Of a stretch of 64,000 nucleotides of DNA, positions 17,806 through 26,832 are shown in pieces. The stretch spans positions 2,232,001 through 2,296,000 of the forward strand of contig NZ_CP032098.1 in assembly GCF_003544935.1 (NCBI RefSeq), given 5' to 3'. The notes beneath the pieces are model-generated. The model had not been told where the DNA came from and did not search any database. It was given only the letters and a program-made list of their open reading frames with translations. The stretch comes from Malaciobacter molluscorum LMG 25693. GTDB taxonomy: Bacteria; Campylobacterota; Campylobacteria; Campylobacterales; Arcobacteraceae. Positions within the stretch are counted from its first letter, which is position 1. Each line of letters starts with the position of its first letter. A program made the translations under genes and the position numbers.

Positions 17806-20395
17806 CTCTTGTAAACTTCTCTCCAGATGCAGTATAGATAACTCTTTTTCCATAAAAATCAGTTTTGTCTTTATTCTTAAAAGAGGCTTTATTTACAAAA
17901 TCAGCATATTTTGAAGAGTGATGAATATAATTATCTTTTAGTTTTTTATATTTATCATCATCATTTTTAAACTCTCCTTTTACTTCCAATACTTTATATA
18001 TACTAGTTAAAAAATCATCTTTTTTTAAACTATATAAAGATAAAGAACCAAAAGGAACAATCTCTAAAGCTTCTTTTTTACCCAAATGTTTGCCATTTGT
18101 CATATCTTTATAAATAGCTCTTTCATACATAATTTTCAATGTTACATATTCATATTTATTTAAAATCTCTTTTTTATGCATATATAAAAAAAGAACTGGT
18201 TGAAGCATGGATGTTCCGGTAATCACTTCAGGAACAATACAATAATAAAATCCATCTTCATTATTTTCTTTTATATCATCTTTTAATTTTACTTTTGAAA
18301 TATTATTTGTTTTTAGCCAATTATATTTTTTATTCCATGCTATCAATATATTTTCTATATTTATTGGGATTTTATCATAGTCTTTAACATATCTTTTAGT
18401 TAATAAAGTAGTTTCACTAGAAGTGTTATATCCGCCTCCAACATCAGAATGAGATCCAGGAATAAAATACTCTTCAAACTTTTTACCACCACTTAAAGTT
18501 ATTCCATCTGTTTTTTGTAACTCTTGATTTTTATCTAAAAAAATAGAGTATGCATCAAAGTTATACCGAAACTCATCACTTGCCATAAGATGAACAACTT
18601 GACCTATTTTTTCATCATTCCCATCTTTAAAAAAGTTTAAATTTAAAGACTCAAAATCATTTGACTGTTTTATACCAAAGTGAGGAACAGTATCATAAAT
18701 ACCTACAAATCTAAAGTTTATAAACTCTATTGAAATTTTTTCTTTTCCATAATATGGATTTTTTATTCTACTTCTACCTGATCCATAATATCTATTTTGT
18801 GTATTTAAAGGGTTATAATATCTCTTCCCATCAATAAATACGATACCATTACTTCCAAAAAAAGGTGTAAATATATTTTCACCTTTTTTCATTTTGATAC
18901 TATACTTATCATCACTTTTTTCTGAATTATTCAAAATTGAACAGATAAAATGCCTAGCAGTTGCTGCACCTCTACTAAAACCAAAAACATCAAAATATAA
19001 TTTAGTTATATAACTAATTTTTGATGCTCTAAATTGTTCTGCTATTTTTATACAAGTATAAATAATATGAGCTTCTATTCCAGTCTTATCTTTTGTTAAA
19101 AACTTTTCTCCACCAAGACCAGAACCAAATAAAACAGAATCTTCTTCATAGCCTTTTTGAATAAAAGGATTATTTGTTCCTGCACCACTTTCATACAATT
19201 TAAATCTAGTTGTTGAAAGAATAGTTTTATCCCTTTTTACATCTGCTCCATCATAAAGATTATACAATCTACTAATATTTGTCTCACCATTTACAAAACT
19301 ACTATCTTCACTATCATCAACTAATATATTTTCTCTTATAAATTCTTCTCTATTTTTTTCTTCACTTGTATTTAACTTTTTTTTCACTTCAACAAAATAT
19401 TCAAATACTTTTCTTGCATGATTTGCTTTTAGACTTTGAAGTAACTCTTTTTCTTCTGTTTCTAAATTTGAATCTTCATCAAAATATCTTATCTCTTTTT
19501 TTGCTTTATCAATTTGAGAAATCAATAAAAGTAAAACCTCATCATTCATTTTCGGATTTGGTTCTGATACTATATATTCTTGAATAGTATCATACATTTT
19601 AATATCAGGTTTTGTCTCTAAATCTCTACCTTTATTCTCTTCAATATACTTAGCTGGTTCTTCTAAAAATTCTACATAATTCATATAAAAATTTATATTA
19701 TAAATATTATTATTTGTTCCATCAAAAAAAACTCCATATTCAACTACTACTTCAGGCATATATGAAGCTGTAATATTTTCTTCATAAATAATTACTTCAA
19801 GCTCTTTTTTGGGCGAGTCTTTTTTTATATTATATACATAAGGAACAGATACTATTATATAAGCACTCTCTTTTTCTAGATTTCTTATTTGTTCTTCATT
19901 TATTATCTTTTGACAACTATCTTTATTAAAAACTAAAGTTCCTATGCTTTTAGTTTCACCTTTTTGTTTTAAACTATCTTCTAATTTTTGATTATAAGCA
20001 TAGGTATAACCTTTTGCTTTTAAAACGCTTCCATAAGAATTTGCATTATATAAACGCAAAGAAGTCAAATTTACTATTTTTTTATCTATATTTATCTTAG
20101 TTAAAGCAGTTAAATCATCTTTAGTTAGATTTTCACTCTCTTTTGTTATAGCTTGTGTTAAATATTTACTATATTCATCTTTTACTTTATTTAATATTTT
20201 CTTTTTATCTTTTTCATCTTTATTTACTTTTTCACTCTCTTCTTCAGTTACAATAATATAAGCACATCTAGTTCTAATGGAAGAGTCATAATCATCTATA
20301 TTTTTATTAGTCTCTTCAATAGAGTATCTATAAAAATGTGCACCTTCACTCTCTTTAAAAAAAACTTCTCCTATTGTTATATCATTACTATTCAT
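17801..20395 (-). CDS. DUF2235 lipase, Tle1-like type VI effector candidate
   Basis: The 864-residue protein has the DUF2235 alpha/beta-hydrolase core: VFFDGTNNN near residue 225, nucleophile motif FGFSRGAATARHF near 470, and PGSHSDVGGGY near 648 carrying an acidic/His catalytic region. This order matches Tle1-family phospholipase effectors of type VI secretion. A beta-rich N-terminal part of about 220 residues precedes the core. Its start overlaps an upstream Sel1-repeat lipoprotein gene by eight bases. No T6SS structural genes or VgrG are in the window, so delivery is inferred. It has no sigma-54 promoter and looks like cargo inside the nif region. Confidence 0.8.
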   Translation of the reverse strand: MNSNDITIGEVFFKESEGAHFYRYSIEETNKNIDDYDSSIRTRCAYIIVTEEESEKVNKDEKDKKKILNKVKDEYSKYLTQAITKESENLTKDDLTALTKINIDKKIVNLTSLRLYNANSYGSVLKAKGYTYAYNQKLEDSLKQKGETKSIGTLVFNKDSCQKIINEEQIRNLEKESAYIIVSVPYVYNIKKDSPKKELEVIIYEENITASYMPEVVVEYGVFFDGTNNNIYNINFYMNYVEFLEEPAKYIEENKGRDLETKPDIKMYDTIQEYIVSEPNPKMNDEVLLLLISQIDKAKKEIRYFDEDSNLETEEKELLQSLKANHARKVFEYFVEVKKKLNTSEEKNREEFIRENILVDDSEDSSFVNGETNISRLYNLYDGADVKRDKTILSTTRFKLYESGAGTNNPFIQKGYEEDSVLFGSGLGGEKFLTKDKTGIEAHIIYTCIKIAEQFRASKISYITKLYFDVFGFSRGAATARHFICSILNNSEKSDDKYSIKMKKGENIFTPFFGSNGIVFIDGKRYYNPLNTQNRYYGSGRSRIKNPYYGKEKISIEFINFRFVGIYDTVPHFGIKQSNDFESLNLNFFKDGNDEKIGQVVHLMASDEFRYNFDAYSIFLDKNQELQKTDGITLSGGKKFEEYFIPGSHSDVGGGYNTSSETTLLTKRYVKDYDKIPINIENILIAWNKKYNWLKTNNISKVKLKDDIKENNEDGFYYCIVPEVITGTSMLQPVLFLYMHKKEILNKYEYVTLKIMYERAIYKDMTNGKHLGKKEALEIVPFGSLSLYSLKKDDFLTSIYKVLEVKGEFKNDDDKYKKLKDNYIHHSSKYADFVNKASFKNKDKTDFYGKRVIYTASGEKFTRG

Positions 20396-21503
20396 AATTT
20401 ATTCCTAGTTTTTTTAAATGGTATTTTGCATTTTGATGCCCCATTTTTGCTGCTTTTTTATACCATTTTATTGCATTTTCTTTATCATTTAAATCTTTAT
20501 CATAGGTATATCCTATATTATATGTTGAACTTGCATATCCTAGTTTACTAGCTTTTTTATACCATTTTATTGCATTATAATAATCTCTTAAGGATAAGGC
20601 ATAAATATTTCCAACACTTGCAAGACAAGAGATACAACCTAACTCTTCATATCCTTTTTTAAACCAATAAATTGCTTTTTGATTATCTTTTAAAACTTCC
20701 CAATATATAAAGCCTAATCTTGAAACTGAATCTTTACTTTTTAGCTCAAAGCCTTTTTTATACCACTCTATTGCCTTTTCATAATCTTTTAAATCTTCTT
20801 CATATCCTTGTCCTATAGCACCAGCACATTTTCCTAAACCCATTTCATAACATTTGAGAAAATAAGTATAAGATTTCTTTTTATCCTTAAAGTCTTTTTC
20901 TTTATCATAAAATATACCTAAATTAAAATATCCTTTTGCATTTCCTAATTCTCCTACTTTTTTAAAAGTCTCAATAGCCTTTTCGTATTTTTCTTGTTTT
21001 CTATATATATGAGCCATCGCTAGCAACGAATAAGTATCACCTTTTTCAAAGGATTTCTTATACCACTTTAGAGCTTTTTTATATTGAAACTTTTTATCAT
21101 AAATTACACCTAAATTATGTGCTGCTTTTGCTTTTCCATTATTTGCTGCTATTTTATAATATTCTATTGCTTTATCTTTTTGATTTAAAAAGTTTGAATA
21201 CAAACTTCCCAATTGCAAGTATGACTCTATACTTCCTTTTTCTTTCCCTTTTATAAAATACTCTTCAGCCTTTTTATAATCTTTATCTCTCATATAATAC
21301 AAGCCTACACAGTTATAGCCTTGTATCTCTCCATCTGAAATTAATCTTTTATAATCTACTAAATTTTCTTTTGTATAAATTCTCTTATTACACTGTTTTA
21401 TATCATACGTACTTTTTTTTAATTCTACTTTTTCATCACGACATGAAGCTAATATCATTGAAAACATAATTAGGATAAATATGGATTTTATAGATAAGTT
21501 CAA
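20388..21503 (-). CDS. Sel1-repeat lipoprotein, likely immunity partner of the Tle1-like lipase
   Basis: The 371-residue lipoprotein has a signal peptide with lipobox LASC (Cys21), followed by about eight Sel1/TPR-like repeats, each with AIEWYKKG-type helices and a Gly-x-Ala/x pattern. Periplasmic anchoring fits an immunity protein against a phospholipase acting on the inner membrane leaflet from the periplasm. Its stop overlaps the lipase start, so the pair is co-translated. The immunity role is inferred from this pairing, not from a diagnostic domain. Confidence 0.8.
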   Translation of the reverse strand: MNLSIKSIFILIMFSMILASCRDEKVELKKSTYDIKQCNKRIYTKENLVDYKRLISDGEIQGYNCVGLYYMRDKDYKKAEEYFIKGKEKGSIESYLQLGSLYSNFLNQKDKAIEYYKIAANNGKAKAAHNLGVIYDKKFQYKKALKWYKKSFEKGDTYSLLAMAHIYRKQEKYEKAIETFKKVGELGNAKGYFNLGIFYDKEKDFKDKKKSYTYFLKCYEMGLGKCAGAIGQGYEEDLKDYEKAIEWYKKGFELKSKDSVSRLGFIYWEVLKDNQKAIYWFKKGYEELGCISCLASVGNIYALSLRDYYNAIKWYKKASKLGYASSTYNIGYTYDKDLNDKENAIKWYKKAAKMGHQNAKYHLKKLGINYE

Positions 21504-21588
21504 AATAAACCTTAATAATAATTTTTTTGATTATATTAAAAATTATATTCATTTAGGTTTAAATAATTTTTTTAGCACTAAAATAATT

Positions 21589-22836
21589 TTATAAACTTTC
21601 CACCTTATAAAGTTTTTTTCTCTCTTTTGAAGAAGGAATATCTAGAATTTTTCTATATTTAGTAACAGTTCTTCTTACCATTTTAAGATTATATTTTTCA
21701 AAAACTTTTTCTAAAATATGTTGGTCTGTTAAAGGTTCGGTTCTATTTTCATACTCAATCAAACTTTTGATATAACTTTTAATTTGAGATGAAGATAAAT
21801 CTTTATTATTAACTGCATTTGTAAAAAAGTGTTTTAAAGAAAAAACTCCTAAACTACACTCAATATATTTATTTGCAACTGCTCGACTTATAGTTGATTC
21901 TGCAAAATTAAGTTCATTTGCCAATTCTTGCATAGAAAAAGGTTTTAGTTCACCCCCAACAAAAAATGATATTTGTTTTTCCACAATTAACAATACAATT
22001 TTATAAAGAGTTGATTTTCTTAAATTTAATAAATTTACTAAATCTCTTGCTTGTTTTATCTTCTCTTTTATTTCTAGTTTTTTAGAAGAGAAAGGATCTT
22101 TTACTTCTATATCTGGATAATAAGCATTATTTATTTTTATATTTATATCTTCATTTACTTCCACAAAAAAATCTGGAATTATTTGAGTATTTGTATTTAT
22201 GTACTCAATTGATGGAGGATTATTAAAATGTTTTATAACCTCTTTTGCATCTTCAAATCTATGGTGAGTTGCATATCTATCTAAAACTTTTATATTTTTT
22301 ATAATTTTTTTTATAAATTTATATAATTCATCATCAATCTTTTTATCAGAAGCATCAAGTTGAAATAAAAATGATTCTGATAAATCTATTGAGCCAACAC
22401 CACTTGGTTCTAACATTGAAAATCTTTGTCTAATTGATTCAACATAACTTGAAGTGACATTACAATTTATAGCAATACTTTCAATATCTCCTTCAAAATA
22501 TCCCTCTTCATTTATATCACATAAAATTTCAGTTGCAACTTTTTGTGAATTTGGAGTTGGAAAAAGTGGTTCACATATTTGTTCACTTATTTTATCATTT
22601 AATGATTTTTTATATATTGCTAAAGACTCAACAAATTCAGAACTAACTCCTTGAGATATAAAATCATTATAAAAATCTTTTGGTTTTTTAACCTCTAAAA
22701 ATGGATTTTCATAAGATATATTTTTTAAATGTTTTTCTAAATCTTGGAGTGAAGATTGTAGCATAGGAAGCCATAACTTCAAAGATAAACTAAGACTTTG
22801 TTTTTGTGCTATTGATGTTGATAATACTTGAGCCAT
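21589..22836 (-). CDS. rpoN: RNA polymerase sigma-54 factor
   Basis: The 415-residue sigma-54 has a Gln/Leu-rich region I (QKQSLSLSLKLWLPMLQSSLQDLEKHL), a core-binding domain, an HTH (SESTISRAVANKYIEC-like, around residue 310) and the RpoN box VRRTVTKYRK near residues 387-396, which reads the -24 element. It lies inside the nif region downstream of the nifX-to-ferredoxin gene run, separated from the ferredoxin by a hairpin. Campylobacterota normally use another rpoN for flagella, so this may be a dedicated nif paralogue. That is an inference. Confidence 0.94.
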   Translation of the reverse strand: MAQVLSTSIAQKQSLSLSLKLWLPMLQSSLQDLEKHLKNISYENPFLEVKKPKDFYNDFISQGVSSEFVESLAIYKKSLNDKISEQICEPLFPTPNSQKVATEILCDINEEGYFEGDIESIAINCNVTSSYVESIRQRFSMLEPSGVGSIDLSESFLFQLDASDKKIDDELYKFIKKIIKNIKVLDRYATHHRFEDAKEVIKHFNNPPSIEYINTNTQIIPDFFVEVNEDINIKINNAYYPDIEVKDPFSSKKLEIKEKIKQARDLVNLLNLRKSTLYKIVLLIVEKQISFFVGGELKPFSMQELANELNFAESTISRAVANKYIECSLGVFSLKHFFTNAVNNKDLSSSQIKSYIKSLIEYENRTEPLTDQHILEKVFEKYNLKMVRRTVTKYRKILDIPSSKERKKLYKVESL

Positions 22837-22861
22837 ATTTTTACCTTCTATTTTTACATTT

Positions 22862-22888
22862 TACTCAAATTGAAAAACAATTTGAGTA
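22862..22888 (-). terminator. Terminator between the [2Fe-2S] ferredoxin gene and rpoN
   Basis: Perfect 11-bp arms TACTCAAATTG and CAATTTGAGTA with a 5-nt loop, 17 bp after the ferredoxin stop. The 3' side is A/T-rich but not a pure T run, so it may be leaky and pass some transcripts into rpoN. Confidence 0.65.
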
Positions 22889-22904
22889 TAAAAATGTATA
22901 TTTA

Positions 22905-23201
22905 TTAATACTTAATTCTTACTAAACCATTTGGTTTAACTATTTTCATTTGACATGAAAGTCTAGTCTTATCTGTACATGTACCTGCACAAGCCTCTTT
23001 TATTACTTTTTTTTCTTTTTCATTTATTTCAGATAAAAATTCCATTCCTTGTTCTATTTCTACAATACAAGTACCACACTCACCATCTCTACACCCAAAA
23101 GGTAATGCAGAACCTGATGCCTCTACAACATCTTGAATTGTACTTCCCGGTTTTACATTGATTGCTAAAAAATCATTTATAATCTCTACTCTTGTTGTCA
23201 T
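22905..23201 (-). CDS. [2Fe-2S] ferredoxin, nif-associated
   Basis: The 98-residue plant-type ferredoxin has cluster ligands in FGCRDGECGTC (near residues 36-46) and the fourth Cys in TRLSCQMKI near residue 83. The fold is that of soluble electron carriers found in many nif clusters (FdxD or FeSII relatives). It follows nifZ by 65 bp in the same direction, with a terminator hairpin after it. It may donate electrons to nitrogenase or protect it under oxygen. Which role applies cannot be told. Confidence 0.88.
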   Translation of the reverse strand: MTTRVEIINDFLAINVKPGSTIQDVVEASGSALPFGCRDGECGTCIVEIEQGMEFLSEINEKEKKVIKEACAGTCTDKTRLSCQMKIVKPNGLVRIKY

Positions 23202-23266
23202 TTTCTTTCCTTTATTTTAATTTGTAATGTTTATATCAAAATATATAAAAACCAATTTGTTTTACT

Positions 23267-23683
23267 CTATTCTCCTTTATTGATTTTTTTGAATTTTTCT
23301 CTATGCCTTTTTAAATATTGCATCTCTTTTTCAAATTCATCTTCATACTTTTGCATTGCAAATAACTCATTTTCTCTACATCCAACTATTTCAACTAATG
23401 CAGAGTTTACACCTAAAAAATGAACTTCATAAACTCTTATTACTTGAAGAAATTCACCTATTTTTCGTATATATCCTATTGAACCAGCTGGCATCATAAC
23501 CGTACCAATTGAACAAAAAGGATAAGTTCCATCATTTACAATATCTTTTAACAGTTTTACTTGTTGTCCTACAAAAAATTTAGGTTTTTCCTCATCATTT
23601 GCAGACCTACTTGCTGTTACCTCATCGTATAATGTAGTATTTACATCTACTATTGATTTATGTTCGTATCCATTAGCAGCCAC
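23267..23683 (-). CDS. nifZ: Nitrogenase maturation protein NifZ
   Basis: The 138-residue protein matches NifZ: FFVGQQVKLLKDIVNDGTYP, MMPAGSIGYIRKIGEFLQV and RVYEVHFLGVN. The C-terminus is a charged helix. NifZ acts as a chaperone in P-cluster maturation of the MoFe protein. Its start overlaps nifW by 11 bases. The first 30 residues (ANGYEHKSIVDVNTTLYDEV) are an extension before the conserved core. Confidence 0.9.
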   Translation of the reverse strand: MAANGYEHKSIVDVNTTLYDEVTASRSANDEEKPKFFVGQQVKLLKDIVNDGTYPFCSIGTVMMPAGSIGYIRKIGEFLQVIRVYEVHFLGVNSALVEIVGCRENELFAMQKYEDEFEKEMQYLKRHREKFKKINKGE

Positions 23684-23999
23684 AACTTCCTCCTAAACTT
23701 GATGAACAAGAAGAACATCCTGACAAATTACCTTTTTCAAACATATTCCAAACTTGCGCAGCACTTGGAGCGTATCCATTTTTAAAATCCATATAAACTC
23801 TTAATAATGAAAACTTTAAAAAGTCCATTAGTTTATTCTCTTCTGCTATTGAGTTTAAACCTTTTTTTATAAGATTTCCATACTCTTTCATAATATGAAA
23901 TCTTTTTACATTGATTAATTTTTGATCATATTCCATATCAAAAAAATCAAAAAAGTCTTCTGTATTCTTCAATCTATAAAATTCATCAATTGTTTTCAT
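23673..23999 (-). CDS. nifW: Nitrogenase-stabilizing/protective protein NifW with cysteine-rich tail
   Basis: The 108-residue protein has the NifW pattern: a start with LKNTEDFFDFFDMEYD, INVKRFHIMKEYG and LLRVYMDFKNGYAPSAAQVWNMF. After that core comes an unusual tail, GCSSCSSSLGGSCGC, with four cysteines in 15 residues. NifW protects the MoFe protein from oxygen in Azotobacter. The tail could bind metal or a cluster, or respond to redox state; that is inference. It lies 13 bp after nifF and overlaps nifZ. Confidence 0.85.
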   Translation of the reverse strand: MKTIDEFYRLKNTEDFFDFFDMEYDQKLINVKRFHIMKEYGNLIKKGLNSIAEENKLMDFLKFSLLRVYMDFKNGYAPSAAQVWNMFEKGNLSGCSSCSSSLGGSCGC

Positions 24000-24012
24000 T
24001 GCTATACCTTTT

Positions 24013-24531
24013 TTAGAAAATCTCTTTTTTTAAATTAGCAATCCAATTTTCTATTCTTATCTGAGTTTTTTCTTTTTCATTGTGTTCATCAATTGCTAAG
24101 CCACATAATTTATCTTCTATTTGAGAAAGTGAAAATTTATAGTTATAATCATTTGCATCAACAAAACCAACTATACTTGCACCTGCTTGGGAAAAAGTTT
24201 TATATAATTTTCCCAAAGCTGAACAAAAATGCTCACCATGCTTTACACTATCACCTGCTCCAAATAGAGCAATTTTTTTACCTGAAAAATCAATGCCAAC
24301 AGATTCAATATCAAGTTGAGGATCAACCCATTCATGATGAACATCTCCTTGTCCCCATGTTGAGCTTCCTATAAATAAAACATCATAAGGTAACAACTGC
24401 TCTACATCATCAAAGTCTTCTTCCATATTTATAAAGTCTTCTTCTTCAACATTAAAAGCTTTTGCTAATTGTTGAGCAATTTTCAAAGATGTACCACCAG
24501 CAGTTGCACAAAATATTCCTACATTTGCCAT
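24013..24531 (-). CDS. nifF: Flavodoxin NifF
   Basis: The 172-residue long-chain flavodoxin has FMN phosphate loop CATAGGTSLKIA at its start, then PYDVLFIGSSTWGQGDVHHEW and FGAGDSVKHGEHFCSAL around the isoalloxazine. The loop has Ala-Gly-Gly where the usual pattern is Thr-Gly-Asn/Thr. It is encoded between the DUF269 gene and nifW. NifF-type flavodoxins deliver low-potential electrons to NifH. Confidence 0.9.
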   Translation of the reverse strand: MANVGIFCATAGGTSLKIAQQLAKAFNVEEEDFINMEEDFDDVEQLLPYDVLFIGSSTWGQGDVHHEWVDPQLDIESVGIDFSGKKIALFGAGDSVKHGEHFCSALGKLYKTFSQAGASIVGFVDANDYNYKFSLSQIEDKLCGLAIDEHNEKEKTQIRIENWIANLKKEIF

Positions 24532-24541
24532 TTTTTTTCCT

Positions 24542-24970
24542 TTAACTTTTATACTTTTTATATTTTTCTTGTGCTTTTATTAAATACTTTTCACCCTCTT
24601 GCTCTAACTTTTCAAAAGTTCTAAATGAAAATCTATGTGCATCTTTAAAATATTTTTCACAAAGTACAATATCATTTGCAAAAACAACTACTCTCCCAAA
24701 ACCTTCATGACTCATCTCCATTACAACAGAACACATTACGCCTGTAAGTTTTTCAAAAGCTAAAGCTATTGCTTGATAAATAAGTCTTATATCTTGAATT
24801 TGCATCTCATCTATATCTGAAATAATTGCAATATTTTTCAAATCCTCTTTTGTCTTTACATACTTTTGATTTAATAATTCTTCATTAGATTTATTACTCC
24901 AAGTACCAAACTGATCAAGTGCTCTTATTTGTCCTACTAAAGTGTCTAAAAATAGTTTTCTTAATTCCAT
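24542..24970 (-). CDS. NifX-associated nitrogen fixation protein (DUF269)
   Basis: The 142-residue protein has the DUF269 pattern: LVGQIRALDQFGTWSN at the N-terminus, a helical middle (IRLIYQAIALAFEKLTG) and the conserved HEGFGRVVVF and AHRFSFRTFEKLE blocks. DUF269 proteins are almost always encoded next to nifX, as here; the start abuts the nifX stop. Precise function is unsettled but tied to cofactor assembly. Confidence 0.88.
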   Translation of the reverse strand: MELRKLFLDTLVGQIRALDQFGTWSNKSNEELLNQKYVKTKEDLKNIAIISDIDEMQIQDIRLIYQAIALAFEKLTGVMCSVVMEMSHEGFGRVVVFANDIVLCEKYFKDAHRFSFRTFEKLEQEGEKYLIKAQEKYKKYKS

Positions 24971-25365
24971 TATGCAACCTTTTTTTCTACTATTTTTTTA
25001 ATAAATGGTGGAGGATTTGTATTTAACATCTCTTTTAGTTTTTCTACTTCTTTATCAATTTGGATAATCTCTTTATATTTAATAGTAAAAATTCCATTAT
25101 TAATTAGTTTAGCTGCTGCTGTTGCACCAATATTTGTAAAATAGACAATATCAATTCCTTTTAATGCTTTAACTGTCTCATCTGTTTGTTTTGGTGTAAC
25201 TTTTACTATTTTGCAAAGAGAAGTAGAGAGTTTACTTATTTCATAAACTACAAACTGTTTCGCACTACCAAAGTGAGAATCTATACTACTTAAATCAGTA
25301 GTCGCAAAGCCTACTTTTAGTACGCCTTGAGTTTCATTGTTTGATTTAATTTCTATACTATTCAT
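24970..25365 (-). CDS. nifX: FeMo-cofactor carrier protein NifX
   Basis: The 131-residue protein has the dinitrogenase iron-molybdenum cofactor-binding fold: LKVGFATTDLSSIDSHFGSA near residues 16-35, FVVYEISKL, then IDIVYFTNIGATAAAKLIN and a Pro-rich end (NPPPFIKKI). NifX carries NifB-co and a FeMo-co precursor between NifB and NifEN. It is first in a run of nifX-DUF269-nifF-nifW-nifZ-ferredoxin under a sigma-54 promoter. Confidence 0.92.
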   Translation of the reverse strand: MNSIEIKSNNETQGVLKVGFATTDLSSIDSHFGSAKQFVVYEISKLSTSLCKIVKVTPKQTDETVKALKGIDIVYFTNIGATAAAKLINNGIFTIKYKEIIQIDKEVEKLKEMLNTNPPPFIKKIVEKKVA

Positions 25366-25396
25366 TGTTTTTTCCTAATAAATTTAAATATTAATA

Positions 25397-25412
25397 TGCA
25401 AATAGTGTTCCA
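25397..25412 (-). promoter_or_regulatory. Sigma-54 promoter for the nifX-nifF-nifW-nifZ operon
   Basis: Minus strand TGGAACACTATTTGCA, GG-N10-GC, 31 bp upstream of nifX and 18 bp after the nifN stop. Confidence 0.85.
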
Positions 25413-25430
25413 CAAAAAGATAAAACAAAA

Positions 25431-26711
25431 TTATTCAAATTTATAGTGGTTTATTATGTTTGCTAATTCAAAAAGAAAATAACAACTTCCTTCATACAAT
25501 ACATCGTTTTTCAACTGATTCCCAATACCTTCAAAATCAGGAAAACCTCTTAAAATAAGTGCTTTTTTATATTTTTTTGTATATCTTTCACCATGAAAGT
25601 TTGAAATTAATATATCACTTTGTAGAAGATATTTTTCCACATCTTCAAAATCTCCAACTAATATATTTTCACACTCTAATTTTTCTAAAACTTCATCTTT
25701 ATGCGTTGTTATGATTGCTTTAATATTTGCACCTGCTTCTATAATAGTGTTTGCTATACTTACACATTGGTCTGGTTCTAAAGCTAATACAAAAGAGCTA
25801 CTTCCTATTGAAAAGTGCGTATCTAAAAGTGCATCTTGTAACCTTTTTCTCCATCGCACAATACTAGGATGAGGAGTTGTAATCTCTTTAATACTGCATA
25901 ATTTTTTATAAAAATCATCAGTTCTTTGCAGACCACATAAACTATCAAAATGAAGTAAGTTTATATTTTCATTTTTCTTTAGCATTAACTCACCAGCTTT
26001 TTTTACACTATTTCCAATAGTTATAACAAGAGAAGATAAAGCTAAATTTTTAATCTCCTCAACATTAATTCCACCAGAAGTCAATGCTCCTTGTTTTTCA
26101 CCTAGATGTCCATCTAAACTATCACTTAAATCAGGAAGTGAGTAAACCTCATAACCAAATAAAGAAATAGTATCTTTTATCTTTTCTACTTCTATTGGTT
26201 TTAAATTGACATTTGGAATTATTAAAGCTTTATTATTATCAATATAAGATGTTTTATTTACTAGCTGAGTTATTATTGCTTCTACACTTTTAGCAAATCC
26301 ACTTTCAAGTGAACCCTCAAAATCAGGAGTATTTACATAAACCATTTTTTGAATATCTTTTAATAATAAAGTTGCACCTTTAATATCATCACCTTTTGTC
26401 TCAGTTAAACCAGTTGTAAAAAGTCCAATTAAATCTGGTTTTACTTTTTTTGTAATATTTTTTATACTCTCACTTATTGCATAATCTCCACCATCAAGAA
26501 CTGCTGTTATATCATTTACAGCTGTTGTTTGAACTGCAATTGGATCATTAAAATGTCTTGTGAAAAAAACTTTTGAAAAAGAGGCACAACCTTGTGCTCC
26601 ATGCATTAGAGGCATACAGTTTTTAATACCTAAAAAACATAACATTGCGCCCATTGGTTGAGATAATTTTATAGGATTTAGTTGAAGTGGTTTTGCACTT
26701 AATGCGTCCAT
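25431..26711 (-). CDS. nifN: FeMo-cofactor scaffold protein NifN
   Basis: The NifN-type protein (426 residues from this start) has LSQPMGAMLCFLGI, HGAQGCASFSKVFFTRHF and FTTGLTETKGDDI, the NifK-like layout with fewer cluster cysteines. With NifE it forms the NifEN scaffold on which the cofactor is built. The open frame continues upstream to an ATG at 26756, but that stretch overlaps the sigma-54 promoter, and GGAATATATT precedes the ATG at 26711, so MDALSAKPLQL is taken as the true start. It is not adjacent to nifE: cowN and an unknown gene intervene. Confidence 0.95.
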   Translation of the reverse strand: MDALSAKPLQLNPIKLSQPMGAMLCFLGIKNCMPLMHGAQGCASFSKVFFTRHFNDPIAVQTTAVNDITAVLDGGDYAISESIKNITKKVKPDLIGLFTTGLTETKGDDIKGATLLLKDIQKMVYVNTPDFEGSLESGFAKSVEAIITQLVNKTSYIDNNKALIIPNVNLKPIEVEKIKDTISLFGYEVYSLPDLSDSLDGHLGEKQGALTSGGINVEEIKNLALSSLVITIGNSVKKAGELMLKKNENINLLHFDSLCGLQRTDDFYKKLCSIKEITTPHPSIVRWRKRLQDALLDTHFSIGSSSFVLALEPDQCVSIANTIIEAGANIKAIITTHKDEVLEKLECENILVGDFEDVEKYLLQSDILISNFHGERYTKKYKKALILRGFPDFEGIGNQLKNDVLYEGSCYFLFELANIINHYKFE

Positions 26712-26744
26712 AATATATTCCTTATGGTATATTTTATAAACATA

Positions 26745-26760
26745 TGCAAAAATCATTCCA
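26745..26760 (-). promoter_or_regulatory. Sigma-54 promoter of nifN
   Basis: Minus strand TGGAATGATTTTTGCA, GG-N10-GC, 33 bp upstream of the chosen nifN start. It rules out the longer reading of the nifN frame. Confidence 0.85.
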
Positions 26761-26832
26761 CTTTATTGAAAGAATCTATAAAAAGAGAGTAAAAATATTA
26801 ATAGTAATAAAAACAAAACTATAAAATAATTA

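Noticed and set aside
26712-26756. Longer start for nifN (ATG at 26756)
   Set aside because: The extra codons overlap the sigma-54 promoter at 26745-26760, so they cannot be translated from that transcript; MDALSAKP at 26711 fits the family.
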